DNA of 64,000 nucleotides from Streptomyces sp. V3I8 (GCF_030817535.1 NZ_JAUSZL010000002.1:6572001-6636000); one strand, 5' to 3'; positions 14,748 through 26,534 are shown, numbered from the stretch's first letter. Numbers and translations are program-made. The notes: generated by a model not told the origin, from the letters alone.

Positions 14748-15875
14748 TCACAGCCAGCCGTTGCGCTTGAAGCCCCGGTAGAGGGTGAGGCACGCGACGG
14801 CGATCACCCCGACCGCCAGCGGGTACCCGAACTTCCAGTGCAGCTCCGGCATGTGGTCGAAGTTCATGCCGTACACACCGCAGACCATCGTCGGCACCGC
14901 GATCAGCGCCGCCCACGCCGTGATCTTCCGCATGTCCTCGTTCTGCGCCACGCTCACCTGCGCGAGGTGCGCCTGCAGGATCGAGTTGAGCAGCTCGTCG
15001 AACGCGGCTATCTGCTCCGCCGCCCGCAACTGGTGGTCGGAGACGTCCCGGAAGTAGGCCTGTATCTCCGGGTCGATCACCCGGATCGGCCGCGTCGCGA
15101 GATCCATGATGGGTCGGCCCAGCGGGACCACCGCCCGCTTCAGTTCGAGCAGTTCACGCTTCAGCTGGTAGATGTGCCCGGGGTCGGCCCGCGCGCCATC
15201 CGCCGCGAACACGGCCGTCTCGACCTCGTCGATGTCCTCCTGCACCGAAGCCGTGACGTTCAGGTAGTCGTCCACCACATGGTCCGCGATCGCGTGCAGT
15301 ACGGCGGCCGGCCCCTTCATGAGCTGCGCGGGATCGGCCTCCAGCTCCTCGCGCAGCGGACCCAGCGAACCGTGCCGCCCGTGCCGTACGGTCACCACGA
15401 AGTCCTGGCCGACGAAGACCATGATCTCGCCGGTGTTCACCACCTCGCTGCTCGCCGTCAGTTCGGTGTGCTCGACGTAACAGACCGTCTTGAACACCGC
15501 GAACAGCGTGTCGCCGTACCGCTCCAGCTTCGGGCGCTGATGGGCGTCCACCGCGTCCTCCACCGCCAGCGGGTGCAGATCGAACAGCTCGGCGATGCCC
15601 GCGAACTCCACTTCGGTCGGCTCGTGCAGCCCGAGCCAGACGAAACCGCCGTCGGCCTTGCGGACCCGCTCCACCGTCTCGGCCAGGTCGCGGCCGGCCG
15701 GAACCCTGGCCCCTTCCTCGTACGCCACACAGTTCACCACCGAGGAGCCCAGCGGTGACCGGGCATGATGGCTCAGGTCGACCGGCGTGCGCCGCCGCGT
15801 CAGCCGTGCCGCCTTGCGGAGGCCGCCGACCCTGCTCAGCCGCGTGACCCTCCGCAGATTCCCTGCCATGGACAT
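14748..15875 (-). CDS. corA: CorA-family magnesium/cobalt transporter
   Basis: 375 residues. A long cytoplasmic N-terminal domain (HPLAVEDAVDAHQRPKLERY near residue 123) and a stalk helix lead to two C-terminal membrane helices. The signature YGMNF (residues 339-343) ends the first helix, followed by MPELHWKFGYPLAVGVIAV. CorA forms homopentameric Mg2+ channels. The first about 45 residues are basic and less conserved. A start two codons later is possible. Confidence 0.92.
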   Translation of the reverse strand: MSMAGNLRRVTRLSRVGGLRKAARLTRRRTPVDLSHHARSPLGSSVVNCVAYEEGARVPAGRDLAETVERVRKADGGFVWLGLHEPTEVEFAGIAELFDLHPLAVEDAVDAHQRPKLERYGDTLFAVFKTVCYVEHTELTASSEVVNTGEIMVFVGQDFVVTVRHGRHGSLGPLREELEADPAQLMKGPAAVLHAIADHVVDDYLNVTASVQEDIDEVETAVFAADGARADPGHIYQLKRELLELKRAVVPLGRPIMDLATRPIRVIDPEIQAYFRDVSDHQLRAAEQIAAFDELLNSILQAHLAQVSVAQNEDMRKITAWAALIAVPTMVCGVYGMNFDHMPELHWKFGYPLAVGVIAVACLTLYRGFKRNGWL

Positions 15876-16115
15876 ACGGATCTCCCTGCGTGGATCTCCC
15901 CGCGCCGTGCTCTGCGCCTTGTCGCGGCCAGTCTGCCAGGATGTTCTGACGGCCGTTCAGGCCTGTGGGAACGGAGGGTTCCGCTCCGGAAGCGCTCTTC
16001 CGGCCGAGTGCCGACCAGCTCTCACGGCACCGCACAGGCCCCGTGTGCCGCGCCCCGCGTCCGGGCCGGGAGCGTCATCCCGCACGAAAAAGCTGACAAA
16101 TGGGATGATCAGTGC

Positions 16116-16910
16116 ATGATGCGTACCGATGGACACCTCCTCGACCACCGCCGGTCCGAGGCGGGGCAGCGATTCGACGCCCTCGCCGCTCTCTTCGACC
16201 CCACGACGTTCCGGCACCTCGAACGGTTCGGCGTCGGATCCGGCTGGCGCTGCTGGGAGGCGGGAGCCGGTGGCATGTCCGTGGTGTCCTGGCTGGCCAG
16301 GAGGGTCGGGCCCACCGGCAGGGTGATCGCGACCGGCCCCGACCTCTCCTGGGCGCCGCCGGCCGTCCGCCCGCCGATCCAGCTGCGCGTCCACGACATG
16401 GGCGCCGACGAGCCGCCGGTGGAGGGCTTCGACCTCGTGCACGCCCGGTTCGTCCTCGCTGATGTGCCGGACCGGGAAAGGGCGTTGCGCACGATGATCA
16501 GGGCGCTGCGGCCCGGCGGACGGCTCCTGGTCGAGGACGCCGATCCCACCCTGCAGCCGCTGGCCTGCCCCGACGAGCACGGCCCCGAGCAACAGCTGGC
16601 CAACCGGGTGCGCCACGCGATGCGCGACGTACTCGCCGAACGGGGCGCCGAACTCGCGTACGGGCGGCGGCTTCCCCGGCTGCTCCGCGAGGCCGGACTG
16701 CGTCAGGTCGAGGCCGACGCGTACTTCCCCCTCACCTCGCCCGCCTGCGGGGCACTCGAGGCCGAGACGGTCGGGCAGGTCCGGGAACAGCTCGTCGCGC
16801 AGGGGCGCGTCACCGGCCAGGACATCGACCGCCACCTGGCGAACGTGGCCGCGGGCGGGACGGACCTGGCCACGGCGCCGATGATCTCGGCATGGGGGCG
16901 CAAGGCGTAG
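16116..16910 (+). CDS. SAM-dependent methyltransferase
   Basis: 264 residues from ATG 16116. The Rossmann-type methyltransferase fold is indicated by WRCWEAGAGGMSVVSWLARR (motif I), VIATGPDLSW, FDLVHARFVLADVPDRE (motif IV area) and IRALRPGGRLLVEDADP. The end WGRKA is typical. The substrate cannot be told from sequence. It stands alone, convergent with the psuK-like gene 26 bases away. Confidence 0.85.
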   Translation: MMRTDGHLLDHRRSEAGQRFDALAALFDPTTFRHLERFGVGSGWRCWEAGAGGMSVVSWLARRVGPTGRVIATGPDLSWAPPAVRPPIQLRVHDMGADEPPVEGFDLVHARFVLADVPDRERALRTMIRALRPGGRLLVEDADPTLQPLACPDEHGPEQQLANRVRHAMRDVLAERGAELAYGRRLPRLLREAGLRQVEADAYFPLTSPACGALEAETVGQVREQLVAQGRVTGQDIDRHLANVAAGGTDLATAPMISAWGRKA

Positions 16911-16935
16911 CCATGAAGTGGGGCGCAGGGTCGGG

Positions 16936-17901
16936 CTACGACTTCCTCCGCGGCCTCCCGCCCACCTGCTCCACCGCCCGTGCTCCGGCCCGGCACCCCT
17001 CGACGGCCGCCTCCCGCGGTCGGCCGCCCGCGAGCAACGCGGCCAGGAAGGCGCCGGTGAAGGCATCGCCGGCGCCGGTGGTGTCGACGGGGACCGCCGG
17101 TTCGGCCGGAACGCCGGCTCGTACCGTTCCCGACCGGGCGACGAGAGCTCCGGCACCACCCTGCTTGACCACCACCAGCGGAATGCGGCGGCTCAGCTCG
17201 GCCGCCGCGTCCGCCGTGTCGGGAAGGCCTGTCAGCAGACGGGCCTCGTCCCGGCTCGGGAGCAGGACGTCGATCCCTTCGGTGAGCGAGAGGAACCGGT
17301 CCACGCCCAGGCGGGAGAGGAACCCCGTCGACGCGGGATCCACGCTCACCGGTACGCCACGCGCGCGTGCCGACTCCAGCGCCACCGCCACCAGGGCCCG
17401 GCACGGCTCGGAGAAGAACAGATAGCCCGACAGGTGCAGCCAGGCGACTCCGTCGAGCAGGCCGGGGGACCAGTCGTCGGCGTCCAGGCGCAGGGACGCG
17501 CCACTGTCGGTGAGGAAGGTGCGTTCCGCCGCGGCGTCCGTGTCCACCAGGCAGATCACCGTCCCCGTAGGTGCCCGTGGGTCGACGACCAGGAGGGGGC
17601 GCACTCCGGAGGCCACCAGTTCCCGCTCGTGCCAGGCGGCCGAGTCCGCGCCCACCCGGCCGAGGAACCGCACCTCCGGTCCGCCGCGACGCGCGGCCCA
17701 GCAGGCGACGTTGGCGCCCGCACCGCCCGGTACGGTCCGCACGGCGGCGGCCGTGTCGGTGCCCGGAGCGAGCGGCCCGCGGTGCCGGGCGACGACATCC
17801 GTGATGACGTCCCCGACGACAAGAAGAGCGCCGCCGGGGGCGCCCGCCCCCGGTGGGCTCGCTCCTGCCGCGCCCACCGCTGTCGCGTCTGCTTCCGTCA
17901 C
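16936..17901 (-). CDS. psuK: PfkB-family kinase, probable pseudouridine kinase
   Basis: 321 residues from GTG 17901, overlapping the psuG stop as GTGA. The ribokinase fold is visible: LLVVGDVITDVVARH at the N-terminus, VPGGAGANVACWAARRG, and the C-terminal anion-hole/catalytic motif DTTGAGDAFTGAFLAALLAG. Direct coupling to psuG makes pseudouridine the most likely substrate: PsuK makes pseudouridine 5'-phosphate for PsuG. Confidence 0.85.
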   Translation of the reverse strand: MTEADATAVGAAGASPPGAGAPGGALLVVGDVITDVVARHRGPLAPGTDTAAAVRTVPGGAGANVACWAARRGGPEVRFLGRVGADSAAWHERELVASGVRPLLVVDPRAPTGTVICLVDTDAAAERTFLTDSGASLRLDADDWSPGLLDGVAWLHLSGYLFFSEPCRALVAVALESARARGVPVSVDPASTGFLSRLGVDRFLSLTEGIDVLLPSRDEARLLTGLPDTADAAAELSRRIPLVVVKQGGAGALVARSGTVRAGVPAEPAVPVDTTGAGDAFTGAFLAALLAGGRPREAAVEGCRAGARAVEQVGGRPRRKS

Positions 17902-18803
17902 CTCCTGGCCCAGGCCGCCGCGATGCGCCCCGCCAGCCGTACGTTTCCGCGCACCGCCGCGAGATTCGCCTCCAGTGACGCCCCGTCGGTGTGGCGCACC
18001 AGGTGGTCGAGCAGGAACGGGGTGACCGCCTGGCCGCTCACGCCCTGCGCCTCGCACGCGTGCAGCGCGTCGGCGAGCACGCGCGCGTGCAGCGCGGGGT
18101 CCAGCTGCTGCGCCTCGGGTACGGGATGGGCGACGATCAGCGCCGAATCGGGTCCGTCCAGGGCGTCCTGGGCGCGCATGACGGCGGCGACCTCGTCCGG
18201 CGACTCCAGTGTCCAGTCCACCGGGTGGCCGGAGTCCGACAGGTAGAAGCCGGGGAAGCGCGTCGTGCCGTACCCGGCCACCGCCACACCCAGCGTCTCC
18301 AGGCGCTGCAGGGTCGCCGGCACGTCCAGGATCGACTTCACCCCCGCGCACACCACCGTGATGCGGGTGCGCGCGAGGAGCCCCAGGTCGGCGGACTCGT
18401 CCTGCGTCACGGTCCACTGGCGGTGTACGCCTCCGAGCCCGCCCGTCGCGAACACCCGTACTCCGGCCTGCGCGGCCAGCAGCGCCGTCGCGGACACCGT
18501 GGTCGCCCCGCTGGCCCCGGCGGCGACCGCCAACGGCAGATCGCGGTGTCCCAGTTTGCGGATGTCGTCCTCGTTGGCGACCCGTTCCACCTGCTCCTTG
18601 TCGAGTCCCACGCGGGGCAGCCCGTCGAGCACGGCGATCGTCGCGGGGACGGCGCCCTCCAGGCGCACGGCGTCCTCCAGCTCCAGCGCCACCCGGAGGT
18701 TACGCGGACGCGGCAGCCCGTGCGCGATGATCGTGGACTCCAGTGCCACCACGGGCCGTCCCGTGGCGAGCGCCTCGCGAACCTCTTCGGACACCACCAG
18801 CAC
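17898..18803 (-). CDS. psuG: Pseudouridine-5'-phosphate glycosidase
   Basis: 301 residues from GTG 18803, seven bases after GGAGG. Highly recognisable: VVALESTIIAHGLPRPRNLR, GAVPATIAVLDGLPRVGLD, AAGASGATTVSATALLAAQA, VFATGGLGGVHR, and ILDVPATLQRLETLGVAV. PsuG cleaves the C-C glycosidic bond of pseudouridine 5'-phosphate to uracil and ribose 5-phosphate, recycling modified RNA nucleosides. It forms an operon with psuK. Confidence 0.95.
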   Translation of the reverse strand: MLVVSEEVREALATGRPVVALESTIIAHGLPRPRNLRVALELEDAVRLEGAVPATIAVLDGLPRVGLDKEQVERVANEDDIRKLGHRDLPLAVAAGASGATTVSATALLAAQAGVRVFATGGLGGVHRQWTVTQDESADLGLLARTRITVVCAGVKSILDVPATLQRLETLGVAVAGYGTTRFPGFYLSDSGHPVDWTLESPDEVAAVMRAQDALDGPDSALIVAHPVPEAQQLDPALHARVLADALHACEAQGVSGQAVTPFLLDHLVRHTDGASLEANLAAVRGNVRLAGRIAAAWARR

Positions 18804-18901
18804 GCGCGTGCCTCCTGTCTGTCGGTTCTCCTCTCATCCCTGGCGGGCGGCGCGCCCGGTCAAACCCCCACGGGCCCGCCGCGTCGGCCTTCCGGCGGCT
18901 C

Positions 18902-20128
18902 TCAGACGGGCCGTACCCCGGTGAGCGATCCGTGCGGGTCGAGCACGTACTTGCGGCTGGCACCCTGGTCGAACTCGGCGTAGCCGCGCGGCGCGTCCTC
19001 CAGGCCGATCACCGTCGCGTTGACGGCCTTGGCGATGTGCACCCGTTCGTGCAGGATCGCCTTCATCAGCCCCCGGTGGTACCGCATCACCGGACACTGG
19101 CCCGTCGTGAAGCGGTGGCTCTTCGCCCACCCCAGACCGAGCCGCACCTTGAGCGTCCCGGTCCGCGCGTCCTGGTCCACCCCGCCGGGGTCGTCCGTGA
19201 CGTACAGGCCCGGAATGCCCAGCGAGCCGCCCGCGCGCGTGAGGCCCATCAGCGAGTTGAGGACCGTGGCGGGCGCCTCCGGGGCGTCGGCGCCGTGGGC
19301 CCGCGCCTCGAAACCGACCGCGTCGACCGCCACGTCCACCTCCGGCTCGCCCAGGATCTGGTCGATCTGCTCGCCCAGGTCGCCCCGGCTGACGTCGACC
19401 GTCTCGCAGCCGAAACTCCGGGCCTGCGCGAGCCGTTCGGCATTGAGGTCGCCGACGATGACGACGGCGGCTCCGAGCAGCTGCGCCGACGCCGCGGCGG
19501 CGAGTCCCACCGGCCCCGCGCCGGCCACGTACACCGTCGAGCCGACCCCGGCGCCCGCGGTCACCGCGCCGTGGAAACCGGTCGGGAAGATGTCCGACAG
19601 CATGGTCAGGTCGAGCAGCTTCTCGCGGGCCTGGTCCCGGTCCGGGAACCGCAGCAGGTTGAAGTCCGCGTACGGGATCATGGCGTACTCCGCCTGACCG
19701 CCGACCCAGCCGCCCATGTCGACATAGCCGTACGCCGCTCCGGGGCGGACCGGATTGACGTTCAGGCAGATGCCGGTCTTGCGCTCCTTGCAGTTGCGGC
19801 ACCGTCCGCAGGCGATGTTGAAGGGCACCGAGACGATGTCCCCGACCTCGACGAACTCGACGTCCGGGCCCCGCTCGACGACCTCTCCGGTGATTTCGTG
19901 TCCGAGGACGAGTCCCTCGGGCGCGGTGGTGCGGCCGCGCACCATGTGCTGGTCGCTGCCGCAGATGTTGCTGGCGAGTACTTTCAGGATGACTCCGTGC
20001 CCGCACGTGCGGCCGACGTTCGCGGCGGCCACCCCCGGCCCGTCCTGCAGTTCGAGCGTCGGGTGGTCGATGGTCCTGACCTCCACCGCGCCCGGTTTGA
20101 GATACGCGACTGCCCTGTTCCCGCTCAT
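18902..20128 (-). CDS. fdhA: Glutathione-independent formaldehyde dehydrogenase (zinc-type)
   Basis: 408 residues, a long zinc-dependent alcohol dehydrogenase. Catalytic zinc site: NICGSDQHMVRGRTTAPEGL followed by VLGHEITGEVVERG. Structural zinc site: CGRCRNCKERKTGIC. The NAD-binding Rossmann motif is VAGAGPVGLAAAASAQLLGA. The extended N-terminus and C-terminal CPVMRYHRGLMKAILHERVH match the glutathione-independent formaldehyde dehydrogenase subfamily. It is apparently monocistronic. Confidence 0.9.
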   Translation of the reverse strand: MSGNRAVAYLKPGAVEVRTIDHPTLELQDGPGVAAANVGRTCGHGVILKVLASNICGSDQHMVRGRTTAPEGLVLGHEITGEVVERGPDVEFVEVGDIVSVPFNIACGRCRNCKERKTGICLNVNPVRPGAAYGYVDMGGWVGGQAEYAMIPYADFNLLRFPDRDQAREKLLDLTMLSDIFPTGFHGAVTAGAGVGSTVYVAGAGPVGLAAAASAQLLGAAVVIVGDLNAERLAQARSFGCETVDVSRGDLGEQIDQILGEPEVDVAVDAVGFEARAHGADAPEAPATVLNSLMGLTRAGGSLGIPGLYVTDDPGGVDQDARTGTLKVRLGLGWAKSHRFTTGQCPVMRYHRGLMKAILHERVHIAKAVNATVIGLEDAPRGYAEFDQGASRKYVLDPHGSLTGVRPV

Positions 20129-20245
20129 ACGTGATCGCCGTCCCTTCGGCCCCCGTGCCCTCGGATGCCCATGGCTGTACGCGGGGCGGAGTCTGCTACC
20201 GCCGCACCGTTCCGGCCAGCCTTCGCGCGGGTCCCGGTGGGCGGA

Positions 20246-21517
20246 TCAGGGACCGGAGTTCCTGCTCCGGGTGAGCAGGGCCAGTGCGCCGAGCGGCAGC
20301 AGCAGACAGGCCGCGACGAGGTTCAGCCGGCCGTAACCCGCCTGCGCCATGACGAGGCCCGCAGCGGCCCCGCCGAGCGCCGCCGCGGTGTTCATGGTCA
20401 GGTCGGACAGCCCCTGCGCCGCGGCGCGCGCGGGCTGCGGGACGGAGTCGGTCAGCAGGGCGGAGCCGGAGACGAGCCCCGCCGACCAGCCGAGGCCCAG
20501 CAGGAAGAGGCCGGCGGCGGTCTGTCCGTGACCGGCCCCGGCGGTACCCGCGAGGAGTGCGGCGCAGGCCAGCAGCGCCACGGCCAGACCGATCACCGAC
20601 AGCCGCCCGAACCGGTCGGACAACCACCCCATGACGGGCGAGAACGCGTACATCCCGGCGATGTGGATGCTGATGACCAGCCCGATCAGATCGATGTCCG
20701 CCCCGTGGTGACCGAGGTCCAGCGGCGTCATCGACATGACCGACACCATCGCCGTGTGCGACACGGTGACCGTCACGAGGGCCAGCCGCGCCCGCGGGGA
20801 CGCCCGGACGGCGGCCGCCCCCGCCCTGACGGAGCGCGCCGCGGGGGACTGCTCCTCGGCCGGCGCCAGGGCGCGGGCGGTGAGCAGCGGGTCGGGCCGC
20901 AGCAGCACCGCGACCAGCAGCGCCGATATGAGAAAAACCCCGGCCGCCCACAGGAAGGGTCCGGCCGTCGGCGGTATGCCGATCCCGGAGACGCTGCGGC
21001 CCGCGGGCGCGGCGATGTTGGGGCCGATGACCGCACCGATCGTCGTGGCCCACACGACGTTCGAGATGGCCCGGGCCCGCCGCCCGGGTTCCGCGAGGTC
21101 GGCGGCCGCGAACCGCGCCTGCAGGTTCGCCGACGAGGCCGCGCCGAAGCCCGCCATGCCGACCAGCAGCAGCGGGAAGCTGCCCACGGCCGCCCCGGCC
21201 ACGACGGTGCCCGCGCCCGACGCTCCGACCAGGTAGGCCAGGACGAGCCCCGGCCGGCGGCCGCGTGCGGTCATCAGCGCGGCCAGCGGCACCGAGAGCA
21301 CGGCCGTCCCCGTGACGGTCGCGGTGGGTGCGAGCCCGGCGAGCGACTCGGTACCGGCGACCTCCTGCGCCAGGACCACGGCGAGCGCGAGGCCCGTGGC
21401 CACACCGAGCCCGCCGAGGATCTGACTGGCGATGAGCACGGCGGACGTACGGCGTCGCAGCGCGGACAGCCGGGCGGCGTCGAAGGCCACGCCGCCCGGC
21501 CGCTCGACGGCGGTCAC
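20246..21517 (-). CDS. MFS transporter
   Basis: 423 residues from GTG 21517, whose GTGA overlaps the stop of an upstream 41-codon ORF; an in-frame GTG at 21544 lacks a ribosome binding site. Twelve hydrophobic segments are visible, beginning ASQILGGLGVATGLALAVVL. The inter-domain loop is charged (ALAPAEEQSPAARSVRAGA), and MGWLSDRFGRLSVIGLAVAL is an MFS motif. Probably a drug or metabolite exporter; substrate unknown. Confidence 0.85.
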   Translation of the reverse strand: MTAVERPGGVAFDAARLSALRRRTSAVLIASQILGGLGVATGLALAVVLAQEVAGTESLAGLAPTATVTGTAVLSVPLAALMTARGRRPGLVLAYLVGASGAGTVVAGAAVGSFPLLLVGMAGFGAASSANLQARFAAADLAEPGRRARAISNVVWATTIGAVIGPNIAAPAGRSVSGIGIPPTAGPFLWAAGVFLISALLVAVLLRPDPLLTARALAPAEEQSPAARSVRAGAAAVRASPRARLALVTVTVSHTAMVSVMSMTPLDLGHHGADIDLIGLVISIHIAGMYAFSPVMGWLSDRFGRLSVIGLAVALLACAALLAGTAGAGHGQTAAGLFLLGLGWSAGLVSGSALLTDSVPQPARAAAQGLSDLTMNTAAALGGAAAGLVMAQAGYGRLNLVAACLLLPLGALALLTRSRNSGP

Positions 21518-21639
21518 CGCGGACACGCCCGGAAAAGCGGACACGCCCGAAAGAGGGGGCCGGCGGCGAAGGCGTCGTCCGGGCCCGCGAACTGCACCGG
21601 GTCGGACGCGTGCACATGAGTGAAGCCGGACGTGGTCAT
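21514..21639 (-). CDS. Small ORF translationally coupled to the MFS gene (41 aa)
   Basis: ATG 21639 follows a strong GGGGGGAG at about nine bases. The product begins MTTSGFTHVHASDPVQFAGP and ends with the duplicated segment LFRACPLFRACPR, encoded by a short direct repeat. Its TGA overlaps the GTG of the transporter, so it looks like a translated leader or a tiny gene. No homology is recognised. Confidence 0.5.
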   Translation of the reverse strand: MTTSGFTHVHASDPVQFAGPDDAFAAGPLFRACPLFRACPR

Positions 21640-21700
21640 CGGCGCAGTCTCCCCCCTGGCCCCGGGCCGTGACACCCTCCGTACGGGAGGAGGTCGGCCG

Positions 21701-22255
21701 TCAGAACAGCGGTTCCGGCAGGACGCCCTCCAGCGCCAGCAGTTTCCGCTTGGTCTCCACACCGCCCCCGAACCCGCCGATGCCGCCGTCGCGCTCCACG
21801 ACCCGGTGGCAGGGCACGACGACCGGCAGTGGATTGGCACCCATGGCCATGCCCACCGCCTGGGCCGCTCCCGGCTGCCCGACCCGCCGTGCCAGGTCGC
21901 CGTAACCCACCACCGCCCCGTACGGAACGCCGGAGGCCAGCTCGCGCAGCACCTGGCGGTTGAAGCCGGAGATCAGGGACCAGTCCAGCGGCAGCTCGAA
22001 GTCATGGCGCTCGCCCGCGAAGTACGCCGCGACCTGCCGTATCGCCTCGGCGAGCAGCGGGGACCGCGGGGCCTCGACGGGCTCGGTGCCGAACCGGGAT
22101 CCGAGCCGCTCGATCGCCCTGTCGCGCACCGCGTCCGTGGCGTGGAAGACGACGCTGACCAGGCCCTCGCCGGTCGCCGCCAGCAGCAGCGGGCCGATGC
22201 CGCTGTCGACGACGGCCCACTCCACCCGCTGCCCGTTCTGCCCGTGGCTGTTCAT
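21701..22255 (-). CDS. ogt: Methylated-DNA-[protein]-cysteine S-methyltransferase
   Basis: 184 residues from ATG 22255. The active site PCHRVV is present (VVVPCHRVVERDGGIGGFGG), with the upstream GVPYGAVVGYGDLARRVGQP and GMAMGANPLPV. Ogt transfers an alkyl group from O6-alkylguanine to its own Cys, repairing DNA directly. A damage-type promoter motif ends seven bases before the start, so the message is probably leaderless. Confidence 0.94.
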   Translation of the reverse strand: MNSHGQNGQRVEWAVVDSGIGPLLLAATGEGLVSVVFHATDAVRDRAIERLGSRFGTEPVEAPRSPLLAEAIRQVAAYFAGERHDFELPLDWSLISGFNRQVLRELASGVPYGAVVGYGDLARRVGQPGAAQAVGMAMGANPLPVVVPCHRVVERDGGIGGFGGGVETKRKLLALEGVLPEPLF

Positions 22256-22262
22256 GCGCTCC

Positions 22263-22285
22263 ACGGTACGGCGCACCACTGACAA
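22263..22285 (-). promoter_or_regulatory. PafBC/RecA-NDp-type damage promoter for ogt
   Basis: Read on the minus strand: TTGTCAGTG (22285-22277), 8-base spacer, TACCGT (22268-22263). This matches the actinobacterial LexA-independent DNA-damage promoter TTGTCAGTG-N8-TAnnnT at every fixed position. Confidence 0.8.
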
Positions 22286-22327
22286 CGCCGGTGCCGTGGA
22301 CGCCTGCGGGCGTCCACGGCACCGGCG
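22286..22327. terminator. Strong terminator hairpin between gdpD and ogt
   Basis: A 19-bp perfect stem, CGCCGGTGCCGTGGACGCC (22286-22304) and its complement at 22309-22327, loop TGCG. It ends the GDPD transcript and abuts the ogt promoter. Confidence 0.85.
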
Positions 22328-22353
22328 GCCGGGCCCGACGGCCGGAGTGTCGT

Positions 22354-23226
22354 TCAGCCCGTACGCAGGGCCTCGCGCACCACGTCCGGCTTGTTCGTGA
22401 TGACGCCGTCCACACCGAAGCGCGCGACGCGCCGCGTGTCCGCCGCGGTGTCGACGGTCCAGGTGAGGATCTCCAAGGGCTTGCCGTGCGGTCCTTCGAG
22501 GGCGTGGATCGCCGCGACGTACCCGAGGGAGATCGTGGTGTGCGAGGAGTTGATCTGGTCGGCGAACCGCGCGTAGGCGGGCAGCTGCGCGACCGACGGG
22601 GTGCCCAGGAAGCCCGTCCTGACGTCGGGCCGCAGCTTGTGCACGGTACGGATGCTGTTCGCGTCGAAGCTCTGGACCACCAGCCTGCCGCGCACGTGGG
22701 CCGGGCCCAGCCAGCCCTCGTTGCTGAGCAGCTTGAGGGTCTCCCGCTCGATGCCCGGGTAGAGCGTGGGGTTCTTGATCTCCAGGACGAGCTTCTGGTG
22801 GTTGTGCGAGACCCGGTTCATGTACTGCTTGAGGGTCGGTACGCGCGCCCCCTTGTAGCGCGCGCTGAACCAGCTGCCCGCGTCCAGGCGCGCGATCTCC
22901 GCGGCGGTGAAGTCCTTCACCTTCCAGGGGGCCCGCCCGGGGAAGACCTGCTCCACGTCGGTCGTACGGGCCAGGCTGTCGTCGTGGATCACGACGAGCT
23001 TGCCGTCCCTGGTGCGCTGGACGTCGTTCTCCACCCAGCGGAACCCGAGGCGGGCCGCCCTGTCGATGGCGGCGAGCGTGTTCTCGGGGGCCTGGGCCGA
23101 GGCTCCGCGGTGAGCCACGACCTGAGGCCGGTCGGTGCTCGAGTCCGCGTGGGCGGTGGAGAGGGGGAGAGCGACAGCGGCTCCCAGGAGTGCGGTGGTC
23201 GTGGCGGCGGCAGCGCGCGCGTGCAT
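22354..23226 (-). CDS. Secreted glycerophosphodiester phosphodiesterase
   Basis: 290 residues. N-terminal signal peptide MHARAAAATTTALLGAAVAL with a likely cut after AHA (about residue 27). Catalytic core: VVAHRGASAQAPENTLAAID, then WVENDVQRTRDGKLVVIHDD, with the general acid/base and metal ligands conserved (HRG, E-D, HDD). LVLEIKNP and VDGVITNKPD also fit. It hydrolyses glycerophosphodiesters outside the cell, probably for phosphate and glycerol scavenging. Confidence 0.9.
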   Translation of the reverse strand: MHARAAAATTTALLGAAVALPLSTAHADSSTDRPQVVAHRGASAQAPENTLAAIDRAARLGFRWVENDVQRTRDGKLVVIHDDSLARTTDVEQVFPGRAPWKVKDFTAAEIARLDAGSWFSARYKGARVPTLKQYMNRVSHNHQKLVLEIKNPTLYPGIERETLKLLSNEGWLGPAHVRGRLVVQSFDANSIRTVHKLRPDVRTGFLGTPSVAQLPAYARFADQINSSHTTISLGYVAAIHALEGPHGKPLEILTWTVDTAADTRRVARFGVDGVITNKPDVVREALRTG

Positions 23227-23503
23227 GCGTACTCCTTGCGTCTGTGATCACGGACAGTCTTAGCGTGACAGCAGACGGTCAACTTCTGGGGGGTACGCGA
23301 TGGCCATAAATTGAATGGACTTGCCCAAGTCCGATCACACGTGCTGCACAACTGGGGCAGCGTCGTAATTCTTTGCCGGAAAATCGTTCGAGCGTTCCGG
23401 TGCGAGTCATACTCTCTGCGACAACCCTGGTCACCGCGGCGCTGCCGGGACGGGGCGCTTCACAGAATTTCCGGGATGTAACAGGGCGGAAGGGCAACCG
23501 CGC

Positions 23504-24358
23504 ATGCAGGGCACGGTCGACGGATTCAGCTACGGACTCGTCACGCCGCTCGTGGCGTACCTGATGGCGTGCCTCGGCGGAGCACTCGGACTGCGCTGCA
23601 CCACGAGGTCGATGCTCGTCACCCGTTCCTGGCGCCCCGGCTGGCTCGCCCTCGGCTCGGCGGCGATCGGCTCCGGCATCTGGACCATGCACTTCATAGC
23701 GATGATGGGGTTCTCCGTCGAGGAGACCCCGATCCGCTACGACAGACCGCTGACCTTCGCGAGCCTCGGCGTCGCGATCGTCATGGTCGGCATCGGGATC
23801 TTCATCGTCGGCTACCGGGGGGCCTCCGGAACGGCCCTGTTCACCGGGGGCACCATCACCGGTCTCGGGATCGCCTCGATGCACTACCTCGGCATGGCCG
23901 GAATGCGGCTCGACGGGAAGCTCGAGTACAACACCTTCACCGTCGCCGCCTCGGTCGTCATAGCCGTCGCAGCCGCGATCGCGGCCCTGTGGGCGGCGGG
24001 ACAGGTCCGCGGGTTCCTGTGGAGCGTGGGCGCGAGCCTCGTCATGGGCCTCGCCGTCAGCGGCATGCACTACACGGGGATGGCCGCCCTCAGCGTCCAC
24101 CTGCACGGCGCCGGCGCCGTGCCCTCCGGGGACTCACCCGCGACCCTGCTCGCGCCGCTGATGATCGGTCCGCTGGCCTTCCTGCTGCTGGCCGGTGTCG
24201 TCGTGATGTTCGACCCGCTGATGGTCATGGGCAAGCCCGACCGGAGCCGCGCCGAACGGAAGCCCGGCATCCCGGCCCACCCGGTCCGGCACACCGGCCG
24301 GGGACACGTGCCCGGCCCCCGCCACCACGAGAGCTCCCGCACCCCGCAGAACCGGTGA
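23504..24358 (+). CDS. MHYT-domain integral membrane sensor protein
   Basis: 284 residues with seven predicted membrane segments. Three MHYT-type motifs are visible, each at the end of a helix: [24 protein letters not shown] and [15 protein letters not shown] domains are proposed to bind copper through these His/Met residues and sense oxygen, CO or NO. There is no attached GGDEF or kinase domain; the tail is basic and Pro/His-rich. The stand-alone form is common in Streptomyces. Confidence 0.9.
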   Translation: MQGTVDGFSYGLVTPLVAYLMACLGGALGLRCTTRSMLVTRSWRPGWLALGSAAIGSGIWTMHFIAMMGFSVEETPIRYDRPLTFASLGVAIVMVGIGIFIVGYRGASGTALFTGGTITGLGIASMHYLGMAGMRLDGKLEYNTFTVAASVVIAVAAAIAALWAAGQVRGFLWSVGASLVMGLAVSGMHYTGMAALSVHLHGAGAVPSGDSPATLLAPLMIGPLAFLLLAGVVVMFDPLMVMGKPDRSRAERKPGIPAHPVRHTGRGHVPGPRHHESSRTPQNR

Positions 24359-24368
24359 CGAGGGCCCG

Positions 24369-24391
24369 TTGTCAGTGCGGGGTCGTACGGT
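24369..24391 (+). promoter_or_regulatory. PafBC/RecA-NDp-type damage promoter for uvrB
   Basis: TTGTCAGTG (24369-24377), 8-base spacer, TACGGT (24386-24391). The -10 ends seven bases before the ATG at 24399, implying a leaderless uvrB message. Confidence 0.8.
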
Positions 24392-24398
24392 TGAGTCC

Positions 24399-26534
<2,136 letters not shown>

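Noticed and set aside
12141..18812. Recurrent CACGCGCGTG palindromes as operators
   Set aside because: They occur inside several genes as well as near starts and look like a by-product of composition.
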